From NCBI RefSeq assembly GCF_000143415.4, contig NW_003314293.1, positions 408,957 through 472,956 of the forward strand: a stretch of 64,000 nucleotides of DNA, in the 5' to 3' direction. The stretch is from Selaginella moellendorffii. Its lineage: Eukaryota; Streptophyta; Lycopodiopsida; Selaginellales; Selaginellaceae. Made by a program: the position numbers and the translations under genes. Shown in pieces: positions 21,472-31,532 of this stretch. Within the stretch, counting starts at the first letter, position 1. The number at the start of each line of letters is the position of its first letter. The notes beneath the pieces are model-generated. The model ran no database searches. It was not told where the DNA came from and worked only from the letters and a program-made list of their open reading frames with translations.

Positions 21472-22008
21472 ATGGCGGCAGGACTGAAAAGCAGCAGCGT
21501 TCCGTTTCACGCTCTGGGTGTGAATTCCAGCGCCAGAAAGGCAGCTCCGTCGAGCAAAGGTGTCAGAGCATACAGGGACTCGAAGTATGAAGCCAAAGGT
21601 TCTCAAGTTCTCGCTCTCCCGAATGGAGTGCACAGCATGAAGTCCGACAGAAGCTCTCGGGGGAATCACTTTCAAGCTCTCGAGACATCTCCCAGTGGCA
21701 CGCAAGCTATCCAACACTCTCGCAGCGATTCCCAAGTTCTCGACTTGATCAACTCCACAGCAGCGAGATCTCGTCCTTGGTGGAGTCCTCTTTTCGATTT
21801 CTCCAGAGAGGTCTACGACTTGGATGCTTCTACTGACGAGATTGGCGATGAGATTCAAGCAGGGAAAGCTCCGAGCCGGGAAGTTCCGCTAGAACCAGAA
21901 GAGAAATTCAAGCTGCTAAGATCTCAGCTCCGGGAATCTGAGAGCTGGCACGACACCATGTATCACTCGGCCATAGCTTCACGCCTCGCAACTAGAGCTC
22001 GAAATTGA
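21472..22008 (+). CDS. Uncharacterised 178-residue protein
   Basis: Single-exon frame MAAGLKSSSVPFHALGVNSS, not recognised. The N-terminal ~100 residues are Ser/Arg-rich, low in complexity and probably disordered. A likely conserved core lies at about 103-120 (RPWWSPLFDFSREVYDL), and the end is a charged helix (EEKFKLLRSQLRESESWHDT then MYHSAIASRLA). Codon use resembles the neighbouring genes. The 3' part of 21,033-21,471 is taken as TAF13 3' UTR plus this gene's leader, with a CAG run at 21,419-21,441. Function unknown. Confidence 0.55.
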   Translation: MAAGLKSSSVPFHALGVNSSARKAAPSSKGVRAYRDSKYEAKGSQVLALPNGVHSMKSDRSSRGNHFQALETSPSGTQAIQHSRSDSQVLDLINSTAARSRPWWSPLFDFSREVYDLDASTDEIGDEIQAGKAPSREVPLEPEEKFKLLRSQLRESESWHDTMYHSAIASRLATRARN

Positions 22009-22142
22009 GCTCGAGATTGATAGATAAAATCGATCGCATTCTTTGTTTTAATTCTTTTGCAAGTGTACATACACGATGATGGATACTACAACATATCGCC
22101 TTTGGGCGTTTACAAATGTGTGTGTTCGTTGCGTTGTTTTTG

Positions 22143-23866
22143 CTATGGCTGCTTTACTCTCACTCTCCTTCCAGTACCGTCGGTTCCATCCGCCAAGTGT
22201 GTCCATACGGACCTTCGTTTAGATCCGGGCCTTAGTTCGTCGTCGTCGCCTCCTTCCACTCCAGCCACTGTTCTTAGCAACTCCGATTGCAATGACGGGC
22301 AGCTCTCCTTCAAGTAGTCGAAGCCATCGCTTTGGATCACGGCTAGAAAGACGAAACGAAAAGAAACTTCAGTCGAAGAAGAGAAACAAAATGGAGATAT
22401 CAAACCTGCCAAGTTGGAAGCGGCAAACTTGAGGCAAACTCTCTTGAGTTGCGTCGCATGGTGCTGCTCCGCTAGAGCTAGTGTCGTCGCCACTGTGTCT
22501 ATGCTCACGTCCTCGCAGAGCTTTGCCTCGCAAACTATCCTCAGCCGGTCCAGTCCATAGCGATCAGCCGCGGCGAGCAAATGTTGAGCCATCATCGTAG
22601 AGGCCAAAGATGTTGACGAGTAAGAGCTCGAGGACAGCACCTCACTCGCATCTGGAAGCGCATCCCTGTATATAAAGTAAAGCATTGCCTGGAGAAACGT
22701 CAATCAGTTCGAGGCTTAGAATCGCTTACATACCTCGAAAACCGGAGCCTTGATATCTTCCAGTTGTAACAACTTGACGTTGGAGTCACTGAGAGGCCCG
22801 TTGAGTTGCGCTCGAAAAACGGGAGATCGAGCCGCCAGGACCATCTTGTGCGCGTGGAACACCTCTCCGTCCACCTCAAAAGTAATGTCCGATCCCTCTC
22901 CAGACTCCAAAAGTGCTCCAAAGTGGCGGCCAATGTCCGACTCTGGCACTGGCAGACTTTGCTGACGCAGAGCCTGCATTGACGAGACCACCACGCCAAC
23001 AGTGCAGGTGATGGAAAGGCTATCATCTTTCAGATAATCCGAGGTCTCTAGCACCGCCCGGCGAAAAAAACGTTTATAGCCCCTGTAAGTCGAGAAAGCT
23101 TGACTTGAGTTAGAAATGTCAGGATGGGGATAAAAGAAAATTGAAAATCCTTGAGCTGGAATGCAAGAGAGAGTATTTCATGCCGGCCTTGTCAAAGACG
23201 CTATCCATTCCAACTTGGAGCTGGAAAATTCCCGTTGATCAATACGTGCTAAGCAAGTGACTAATGCACAGACCCCAAGGAAAACGCAAGCAGTCGTCTA
23301 CTGAAAACTTAAGTCACGCTACAATCGGCATAAAGTGCGCACAACGCATAGAATCCAGACCCGACTGTCACAAGGAAGAAAACAAGCTAGCTAGCAAACC
23401 AAAGATCACGCAAGAACAAGAAAGAAAACCAAAGGAAAAGCGAAAGAATTACGTACCACATACTCCCTCGATACTTGAGAGTGTAAGGACCACTCTCGAG
23501 CGATCGATCAAAGTGGCTGTGAACCTTGTGCTTGTCTTTGCCACTCTGATCCAAGAGCGTCAGCTCAAACAGCGCTCTCACGTCCGTGCCTTCGCTCGCG
23601 AGAGCTATAAACACCGAGACGTAGAGGGAGCTGTCCTCCGTGTTCTTGCCGTCTGGATAGAAGTAAACCGCCCACTGGTAATTCCCCACCGAGAAGGTGT
23701 TGCTAGAGATGTACTTGCCAACGCCCATCCCCTTGGCAAGGGAGTAGCCATTGATGGTGAAGTGATGCGAGCCATTCACAGTCTCGGTCACGGAGCGCGA
23801 TCGCGAGGACGCGGCGATGGATGGATTGGCCGCGGCAGTGGCTCCCTCCTCCGGATCTCGTGCCAT
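22143..23866 (-). CDS. BPM-type MATH-BTB protein (CUL3 substrate adaptor)
   Basis: Exons 23866-23457, 23082-22734, 22688-22406 and 22342-22143, all in phase, give 413 residues. The MATH domain spans ~25-155 ([51 protein letters not shown]). The BTB domain spans ~190-310 ([44 protein letters not shown]). A BACK-like C-terminus (~310-390) includes [20 protein letters not shown] and a final [19 protein letters not shown]. Length and order match Arabidopsis BPM1-6, which link CUL3 to ERF/AP2, HD-ZIP and MYB substrates. The last residues ([20 protein letters not shown]) are basic, possibly a nuclear signal. Confidence 0.93.
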
Positions 23867-24019
23867 GGACGAGAAATTTCACCCCCCGGATTCTTCACAA
23901 CCGCATGGTGTTAAACCCTAGAGTACCTCGATCGATTGTCTCGCGCGTGCTCAAAATCCCTAGAAACGCGAGCCCTCGCGCGCACGCACGCGTTTCTTGC
24001 GCCGCCGTGCGTACGCCCT

Positions 24020-25118
24020 AAAACACATATATCTTTCTTAAAGGGGTGGTTTTATATTAATGTTTTAACAGAGAGTATATACTAGAGAATACATTTAGAG
24101 GGTAGGATCTTTTTATTGTGTTATTCGTAGGAAAAAGGGCTATACTATGCAATATAAATTTTTAATGTCATCAATGCATGTTAATTATTTGAATTTCATT
24201 ATATAGATCTTTTGATTAGGGTCATTATAATAATCATATGATGAGATTTTGTGAATCTCAAAAATAATCAATCTCAAAAATTAGGATAAAATAGCCATTA
24301 AGGTTTTATTAAGTAATTGCCCATTTTTTAATTGATTTAAGAGGAGAGAAATAAGGTGTGCTATATGTAGTATCAGAGTAAATGACATGAGTTTGATTCC
24401 TATTGATTAGTAGTTACTTAAAGAATATAATATACTTTTGAGCAAAATATAATTCTACCTTTAAATTTAAAATCATATGTATTGAGCATCCATGTATACA
24501 TCCTTTCTTTTGTGGAGCATCCACAGATGAAAGTAGGACTATGGTACAAGAGCACCTATGGACAAAAGTAAAATTGTGGTATAAGTGGATGACTAATTGT
24601 TTCACTTGGAATAGTTAATTTACACAATAGAAAGATTAGTAAATTTAATGTAGAAATGGAAGTGTTAGTTCTCCTTAGCTCAATAGGGGTTGTTAATCAA
24701 TAGTCAATATCAAAAACTTACAATATAAAGGCCATATGGATAGTTTATGAATTTAAAAAATTATGGATTTTTCTTTGATGGTCAAAGAATTTTAGAAATC
24801 CCAAATAGGATTGCATTAGATATAGCCATGGATACCTATAGTGCCCATTAGATTTTGAGGAAATCCTTCAAGTATTTTATAAAGATCCATAGGAATATTT
24901 GATTTCACATACATAATATGCATTTTTATTTATAGAATATTCAATTTCAGGTATAAAATATTCTTTTGAAACCAATATATGATGCCATATGGAATGTTTT
25001 ACATACAATATAAACTTTTTTCACATAGCACCAATTTATGAATTATATGCAATAGCATGTGGCCAATGTTCTCTCTGTTGGAATAAGTGGAAGTACAATT
25101 TTGGAGGTCAGACAAAAT
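24020..25118. other. AT-rich intergenic DNA at the edge of the transposon nest
   Basis: Base composition drops abruptly at about 24,020. No coding region, repeat array or terminal repeat can be supported until the transposon end at 25,119. Confidence 0.5.
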
Positions 25119-25180
25119 GGGTGTAGACCATACTTGAGGTCACGAGTTGAAGAGTTGAGCTCACGAGTTGAGCTCAATTT
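25119..25180. repeat. Left terminal inverted repeat of copy 1
   Basis: GGGTGTAGACC, then GAGTTGAGCTCACGAGTTGA with following GCTCAATT at about 25,152-25,179. The inner part is itself a repeated GAGTTGAGCTC palindrome. Confidence 0.6.
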
Positions 25181-25719
25181 TCAATTGTAATTTAGTACAA
25201 ACATTATAAATTTTAAAATTTTAAGGTTATGGTGAACCTAATAATTTAATAACTCTCTATATATTATATAGATAAAAATGTTCTAAAGAACACTTTTTGT
25301 TCTAATAATTTAAATATTTACTACATGCAATGATAGGGACATTTGTTAGAACATAAAATAAAATGTTTGCAAAAAGAGTATTCTTGTCACTTCTTTAAAT
25401 TTGTACTCTATGCTTTCTGGCTAGTAAATGTTAGGTTTGTCAGAATTAAAAAATTATTAAATTTGAAATAAGATTCTATGTAAAGCCATATAACCATTTG
25501 AAAGGAAAAAAAAAACCGTTGATGTAAGCTTATTGCATATAAAAGAAAGACTTGGTTCTTTGTAGAATACATTCTTGAGGGGTTTGTCGTAGCATACTGT
25601 CTAGAATTTATAGATTTTCATTCACACTCTCATTCGAAAAAAGGGAAATACACCCACAAATGTCTATGGGTTCTAGTGTTGGTAATTTTAACTTTCACAA
25701 TCTTTCTTCCTAGGGTTCA

Positions 25720-26112
25720 AAGGCTAAGAGATGCAATAACTATCCTATTGCACAGCATAACCAAATCACACAAACGAATGAAAGAAAGGATAGTGAAGAT
25801 AGTGATCATGAGTTGGAAATAAATGCAATGACAGAGGGTGCAACAAATTGGGTGAAAAAGAATACCCTCTTACTTGTTTTAGAAAAGTGCAATTCTGCCA
25901 CTTTCAAGAAGTGCCCCATATGTTTTCTAGCGTCTGGTGGAAACAATGGCAATGATCAGTATGATGGTATATATGCTCTTGCGACACATTGCAACATCAC
26001 GCACCCGAAAGACTACCATGAAATCTTTTTTGAGATGGTAAAGACAGAAATGGAGACACACGAGTACTATAGGCAGTATTGCGAGAAGAACACTCGGAAG
26101 CATATAAAATGA
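25720..26112 (+). pseudogene. CPIC zinc-finger protein, left-end copy (start unclear)
   Basis: The open frame covers NEVKKNT-like N-terminal sequence and then FKKCPIC...YALATHCNITHPKDYHEI then FFEMVKTEMETHEYYRQY. It shares the spacing CPIC-x(~20)-HC...H...M-x-K-x3-E-x2-TH-x2-Y with the minus-strand CPIC genes at 35.5, 53 and 54 kb. A putative first exon (ATGGGTTCTAGTGTTG at 25,661, acceptor TTCCTAG) does not join in a usable phase, so the start is broken or misplaced. Probably a single zinc-binding site; function unknown. Confidence 0.5.
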
Positions 26113-26203
26113 AAAGTGAAATGAAAAAGCATATTTTTATTAATTATATAAAGTATAATAAGTTTTATTGATAGAGAATAAACATTGATAGTGTTGGAGA
26201 AAT

Positions 26204-28005
26204 CTAATTAGCTCCAAAAGTTTTTTGCAACTTAGCAATAGTAAGGCTTGTTTGGTGTATATGAATATCCACTTTAGGATCCTGGTGCAAAATGTTGATG
26301 AAGATGTAGTACATATGCTTGCAAGGAGCATATGCCTTCCTATGTTCCTCGCGCTTCATAAAGTCTGGACATGTGCAAGAAGGAAAGTTGTGAATGGCAA
26401 TTGTGTACTCTCCACCTTCTGTTTTGACTGTGTACTCCTTTGCAAGTGTAGTGATGTACTTCGTGGAGAGAATTTCACACTCAAGTGTTTGAGCCAAGTT
26501 TATTTTACCTTGCTTTTGCTTTGAGACGGTACCATTAAATTTAACTACCTTACCTTTTCGTGTTGGCCTCCTGTGCATCTCTATAGAAATAATCCTGCTC
26601 CTGTCACTCATGTTTCCAACTCTCCTCTCAAGATTAAAACCAGATTTCTCAAGTTTTTCAATCTCATCTGAGGTGAGCGCGACCCCATTAGCAACCGGCC
26701 ATTCTTTAGGTACTGCATCAGGTTTAGTCACTATAGTGTCTTCAAGCCGCTTCGTATGGTTGGCGTCAGTGTTGCAACAATATAGCCAGCACCATCTTGA
26801 AAATCCTGCTTGCTTTCGTTCCCTATAGAAACATGGGGTTGGAACAGAAGCCGATTTTTCACCACGAATCCAAGCCCAACATTTGCCCCTCGGAAGCATC
26901 CCCACACACCTTACATTCGATTTTGCTAGCACGCGTCAGATTGCCCATTGCTTCGGCTCCATGCTACGGTAAGCAATTTCAACATGTTGCAATGCACTCT
27001 CTTCATCAGCCACTTGAGGTGGCTCGGTCTGAGAGCGGTGTCTTGGAGTAGAATGGTACTTGACATTAGGCCTGTGAGAGCTTTTTGCTCCAAGGTCTGT
27101 ACCAACATCTTCCCCAGCAAAGGAAAAATGATGCTTTGAGCGGACAGTCTTCATATCACCAATAGAAGCTCGGGGAGTGTACTCTGTAGATGTGCCACAG
27201 ACCACTTCCTCAACTACAGTTGCCACTGTTTGGGCGGGTGGAGTTAATTTTCTCTTCATCCTATCATGTAACATCTCAACAAAAGGCCCTGTTCCCATAT
27301 ATCTTCCTTTTTTGAATGCCAGTGCTTTTGAAGATTGCTCTATAGCACGTATCAAATTTGATAGACAGGCTTCGTATAGACTCATCTTCCCTTTCCCTGC
27401 CTCAGAGGAACGCCAACTCCAATGCTTACTTTTGGAGAGATTCACAGTTGGGGTGTATGCAAGGTCCTCAAGTGGTTGATCCTAATAGAAAAGGCAATAT
27501 TAATAGGTAATAAAAGGAGAAGAAAAAATATAAACCAACCTGAAAAGAGTGATGTCCCCATTGGAACATCCTAACTTCCCACCATCTTAACCATGATTCA
27601 AGTTATGGTAGGCAACTTACGTCTGTATGGCCATCTTCATGCCACCACATTCGGATCTCATTTGTTTTTGCCTCATGCTCTTCTTCAGAAGGTGCAATTT
27701 GCCATTGTTTGCACAACTCCTTAAATATTGATTGAAACTCTGGCTTGATAAGGTGGCAGTGCTAGTTTAGGCTTTGAGCCCAATGGAACTCACAAGTCCT
27801 CTCATGACCTTCCAATGGTTGACCATTCCCAAAAACTACTCGGATACCATTCCAGTTTGCACCACCGCCATCTGCCATGAAACCACGAAAGTTTGCAGGC
27901 TTACCAGTCCGCTTTAGGACAATATCAGAGAGGGACTTCCAAAATATTTCCTGTGCTGTCTGGTCTTGTACTTTAAACTCTACTGTCACAATTGTTAAGT
28001 TACAA
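26204..28005 (-). pseudogene. MULE-like transposase, C-terminal half with SWIM finger (copy 1)
   Basis: Read on the minus strand from 28,005. The DDE-like region has FMADGGGANWNG and HERTCEFHWAQSL, the usual Asp block followed by the C-x-(F/W)-H block of MULE transposases. A central basic region follows, then a C-terminal SWIM finger (SCTCPDFMKREEHRKAYAPC then KHMY: CxC...CxH). In-frame stops sit where copy 2 has Gln or Arg: in SLN*HCH, in LP*LES and in WAI*RV. The N-terminal finger exon present in copy 2 (46.4-47.5 kb) is absent here, so the gene is truncated and dead. It is transcribed away from the ParB-methyltransferase gene. Confidence 0.7.
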
Positions 28006-28165
28006 CGTAGCCTATGAAAACATAAATATTATAACAATTTCAATGTAATAAGAATAAAAATTAGCATAATTTACAGATAATAATAATGATAAGATAAAAT
28101 AAGATCAAAGATATTGTGATGGTTGAGATTTAGGTTATTCGGAATGAACAGCCAGGATTAGAGAT

Positions 28166-28206
28166 TGGTTAGGGTTAGGGTAGCCGTTAGGATTAGGGTT
28201 AGGGTA
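28166..28206 (+). repeat. Telomere-like GGTTAGGGTTAGGG repeats in the element's central promoter
   Basis: GGTTAGGGTTAGGG... then TAGGATTAGGGTTAGGG. The same kind of array stands at 48,256-48,273 in copy 2, at the same place upstream of the methyltransferase gene. Confidence 0.75.
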
Positions 28207-28239
28207 GCTGCCAAGATTAGGTTACTGTTCGCATCGTGA

Positions 28240-28485
28240 GTGGAGCACGCGAGAGATCGAGAGATTGAGTGCAAAGGAGATCGAGGGATTGAGCGCGAAG
28301 GAGATTGAGGGATTGAGCGCACAAGAGATCGAGAGATTGAGCGCATGAGCGGGAGAGATTGAGCGCGCGAGCGGGAGAGTTTGAGCACGCGAGCGGGAGA
28401 GATTGAGCGCGCGAGTGGGAGAGTTTGAGCGTGCGAGCCGGAGATTGAGTGCGCGAGCGGGAGAGATTGAGCGCATAAGAAATCT
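28240..28485. repeat. Tandem ~20-bp minisatellite
   Basis: Units of GCGCGAGCGGGAGAGATTGA repeat with small changes about eleven times. It lies in the 5' region of the ParB-methyltransferase gene copy 1 and is not present in that form in copy 2. Confidence 0.85.
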
Positions 28486-28491
28486 AGCACG

Positions 28492-29083
28492 TGTAAGCTC
28501 CTGAGTTTGGACTTCCCGGGAGGTCACCCAGCCCAGTACTATTCAAGCCCAAGGACACTTAACCCCAAATATCCCAAGACCCTTAACCGATTGGAAAAGG
28601 GGGTGCACTCTTGTTCATGGGCCCTTTCCCTCTATATTTGAACCCATGGATCGTCTCTCAAGTCGTTCCCTTTGGTTGCTTACAATCCACCACGCTTCCC
28701 TGCAAGTTCACGCCCTCGTGAACGGAAGCTGAGAGCCGCAGCTCTCCCGAGAGCCCCGCTCTCTTGACACCCTACCCCTCGGGTCGAGCCCAGTGGGAGC
28801 AAACTAGACCAGCCAGATGTCAATTAACATGTGGTGTGATTCCCTTAGCCAACCAACAGAGTCGGACCTGAGACCTCTCTGATACCAAATGTAAGCTCCT
28901 GAGTTTGGACTTCCCGGGAGGTCACCCAGCCCAGTACTATTCAAGCCCAAGGACACTTAACCTCAAATATCCCAAGACCCTTAACCGATTGGAAAAGGGG
29001 GTGCACTCTTGTTCATGGGCCCTTTCCCTCTATATTTGAACCCCATGGATCGTCTCTCAAGTCGTTCCCTTTGGTTGCTTACA
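28492..29083 (-). mobile_element. Intact TRIM (miniature LTR retrotransposon), TSD GCACG
   Basis: LTRs at 28,492-28,684 and 28,890-29,083 (193 and 194 bp, near-identical) begin TGTAAGC and end GCTTACA. On the minus strand the 5' LTR is followed at once by TTTGGTATCAGAGAGG, the plant initiator-Met-tRNA primer-binding site. The internal part is only ~205 bp with no coding frame. The target duplication GCACG (28,487-28,491 and 29,084-29,088) is perfect. It is inserted in the leader of the ParB-methyltransferase gene. Confidence 0.92.
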
Positions 29084-29226
29084 GCACGATCAAGAAATCA
29101 AGGGAGGGAAGATGCCACCAAGTGGTGAGTTTCGATTTGATTGCTTCCACTTCCATTTTTTGAGTCCATTGCTTCCATTCCATTGCTTCCCTTTTTTTTT
29201 CTTGATTGCTTCTTTGCTGGCCGAGG

Positions 29227-29326
29227 NNNNNNNNNNNNNNNNNNNNNNNNNNNNNNNNNNNNNNNNNNNNNNNNNNNNNNNNNNNNNNNNNNNNNNNNNN
29301 NNNNNNNNNNNNNNNNNNNNNNNNNN
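29227..29326. other. Assembly gap (100 N)
   Basis: Exactly 100 N, so a placeholder gap of unknown true length. It is bordered on the right by very long palindromes, which probably caused it. Confidence 0.98.
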
Positions 29327-29494
29327 CAGTTTTGCTTGCCGAGGGGCCGAGGTTATTCAAATAACCTCGGCCCCTCGACAAGCAAAACTGCCCAAGGTTG
29401 AGCTCGGGCCAGCCACCTCAGGCACTTTGGCTGCCCAGGGGGCCGAGGTTATTCAAATAACCTTGGCCCCCTGGGCAGCCAAAGTGCCCGAGGT
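29327..29494. repeat. Two long near-perfect palindromes sharing one centre
   Basis: 29,327-29,390 has 31-bp arms with one mismatch. 29,416-29,494 has ~38-bp arms with two mismatches. Both have the centre GGTTATT-CA-AATAACC and differ in the arms. They lie in intron 1 of the ParB-methyltransferase gene. Confidence 0.9.
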
Positions 29495-29972
29495 GGAGTC
29501 TAGTCCCACTTGATTTTTTTTTTCTCTTTGACTATTTGAATTTCTCATTATCTTTATTTAGTTTGACTAATAAAACTTTTTCTCTTGTAGAAAAGGAAAA
29601 TTGTAACACATAAAAAGGTTGTTGAAGCCAAGAAGACATGAGAAGTTCAATTTGGCACTGACGACGACATCACAATCGACATGTCCATCGGCACAACAGA
29701 GACACATTTAGTTAGAGATTCACCACTTCCACCACCATCACCTCCACCATCACCACCTCCACCACCGCCGTCGCCACCTCCACCACCTCCATCGCCACCT
29801 CCACCACCTCCATCGCCACCGCCACCACCACCATTGCCACCACCACTGCCACTATTGCCTCTGCCCCCGCCGCCACCGCCACCACCACCATTGCCACCAC
29901 CACTACCACTATTGCCTCTGCCCTTGCCACCATCGCCACCACCACTAACGCAAATCCCTGAAGTTGGGCAAT

Positions 29973-30325
29973 TGTAAGCGACTAATTTTTCCATTCTACT
30001 TTAGTCACTTAACCACACCTCCAACCACTTGGAGGAGTCTCACTCACAACCTCCATAAGTCCTATTTCAAATTTGGGCTTGCTAGCCCCGAGAATGGCAT
30101 CCCCACCACTCAACCTTTGCACTTGGTCCAAGTGCTCCACGTGACCGATCCCATGACCGACACTCCAAGGTACCACTAACATATCAGCCCATTACGCTAA
30201 GGCCATGCCCATTCACCTTGGTCACACCGGTGGTCTGACACCACCTCCATCACAGTCTCGTCTCTCAAAGATTGGGCCATCCGTTCATGAGTGATCATCC
30301 CAGATCCACTCCTTAGCATCCTTAG
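29973..30325 (-). mobile_element. Fragment of the 1.58 kb LTR
   Basis: It begins TGTAAGCGACTAATTTTTCC and matches 31,533-31,885 at about 90% by eye, then breaks off into gene sequence. It is a truncated copy of the solo LTR further right, in the same orientation. Confidence 0.8.
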
Positions 30326-31532
30326 TGATGTTCACGATAGGGAACCTGAGGAATAGTCTGGAGTTGAAAGAGTTGCAGACCTTCCTGACAACGTGGTGGA
30401 CAAGCACTTCCAAGAGACTGTTATGCGGACAAGGGAAAAAGCAGTTCACCAAACACTTGAGGCACTCAAGTGGCTAAGCCCTTGTGACTTGATCAAAGAA
30501 ATCCCTTTTTGCCGTTTGCAGCAGACGAACCTTGTCCGCACAGCATCCAAGTATGTCAACCCAGATATATACAGCTTTTTCAAACAAAATGGCCTTGCAA
30601 CAAATATCGGTATGTTTCTAGTTTCTTTTTGCAAGCTAGGAATAACGGAGATCATTACTGTCACACCCGAGATTGTGAATAGCTGGGATCCTATTTGGAG
30701 GAGGAAGTCCCTAGAATTTGATGACATGCTTATTAGACATCCTGAGACTCGACAGCTTGCGGGGACAATGTTCCAAATTATTGATGGTAACCACCGATAT
30801 GGAGCTTGGATGAAGTGTATCGACGATCATTTTCGTGATGATCCCGTCTACCATATCAACGTTCCAGTTGGCCATGTCTACGCGAAAGGATCTTTGGATG
30901 TCAACAGACTTATCTTGGCCTGCCAAAAGATCAATGCGTAGGTTTTATAATTTTACCTCTAACTCCACTTTAACTTGTTTTGTTGTGTTTAAATATAGGC
31001 TTAGGCAGTTTGCTGTTCAAAAACAAAATCTTGTCCATGACATCGAGCAACTTCGATTTTTGGCAGACTTGAGTGAGGATGACATCCGCCAACATTATGG
31101 TGATGATCTCGCAACACTTATTCGGCACTCACGCACTCGAAATGACGGTACAACTTGGTTCAACAACCCAATTAGTTTTATGCTTACTGTGTGGTGTAAG
31201 GTATATCTTTCCCTTTTATTTTATAAAAGCCTTTTTTAATTGTTTTGGTTTTTAGCCTTTGGTGAAGGTCAAGCAGGATGCTTACGAACTTGCATATCTG
31301 GAAAAGAGTCGGGAAGAGCTCTCAGCTGAGTTTGTACAAATTAAGCACAAAATTCAGCATGCAAAGTCCTCAAAGTTGAAGAAACTAGTATGCATTGTAG
31401 ACAATCGCAGGCCGAAGGAGTGGCTAGAGACTATAGCCGAAATTTCTTCTCATGAATGTAAGTTTTTTATCACACTTCATTTTTCTTAATTATGCATATG
31501 TTACTTTTGCAGTGAACAAAACTCCAAATGAC

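Noticed and set aside
23264-23914. 216-residue plus-strand frame over the BPM first exon
   Set aside because: Antisense to the MATH domain exon, whose minus frame is unambiguous.
29681-29994. Proline-rich (plus) and glycine-rich (minus) proteins
   Set aside because: A CCACCACCG-type simple repeat inside the ParB-methyltransferase exon; as a free protein neither frame has support. The same holds for 49,120-49,330.
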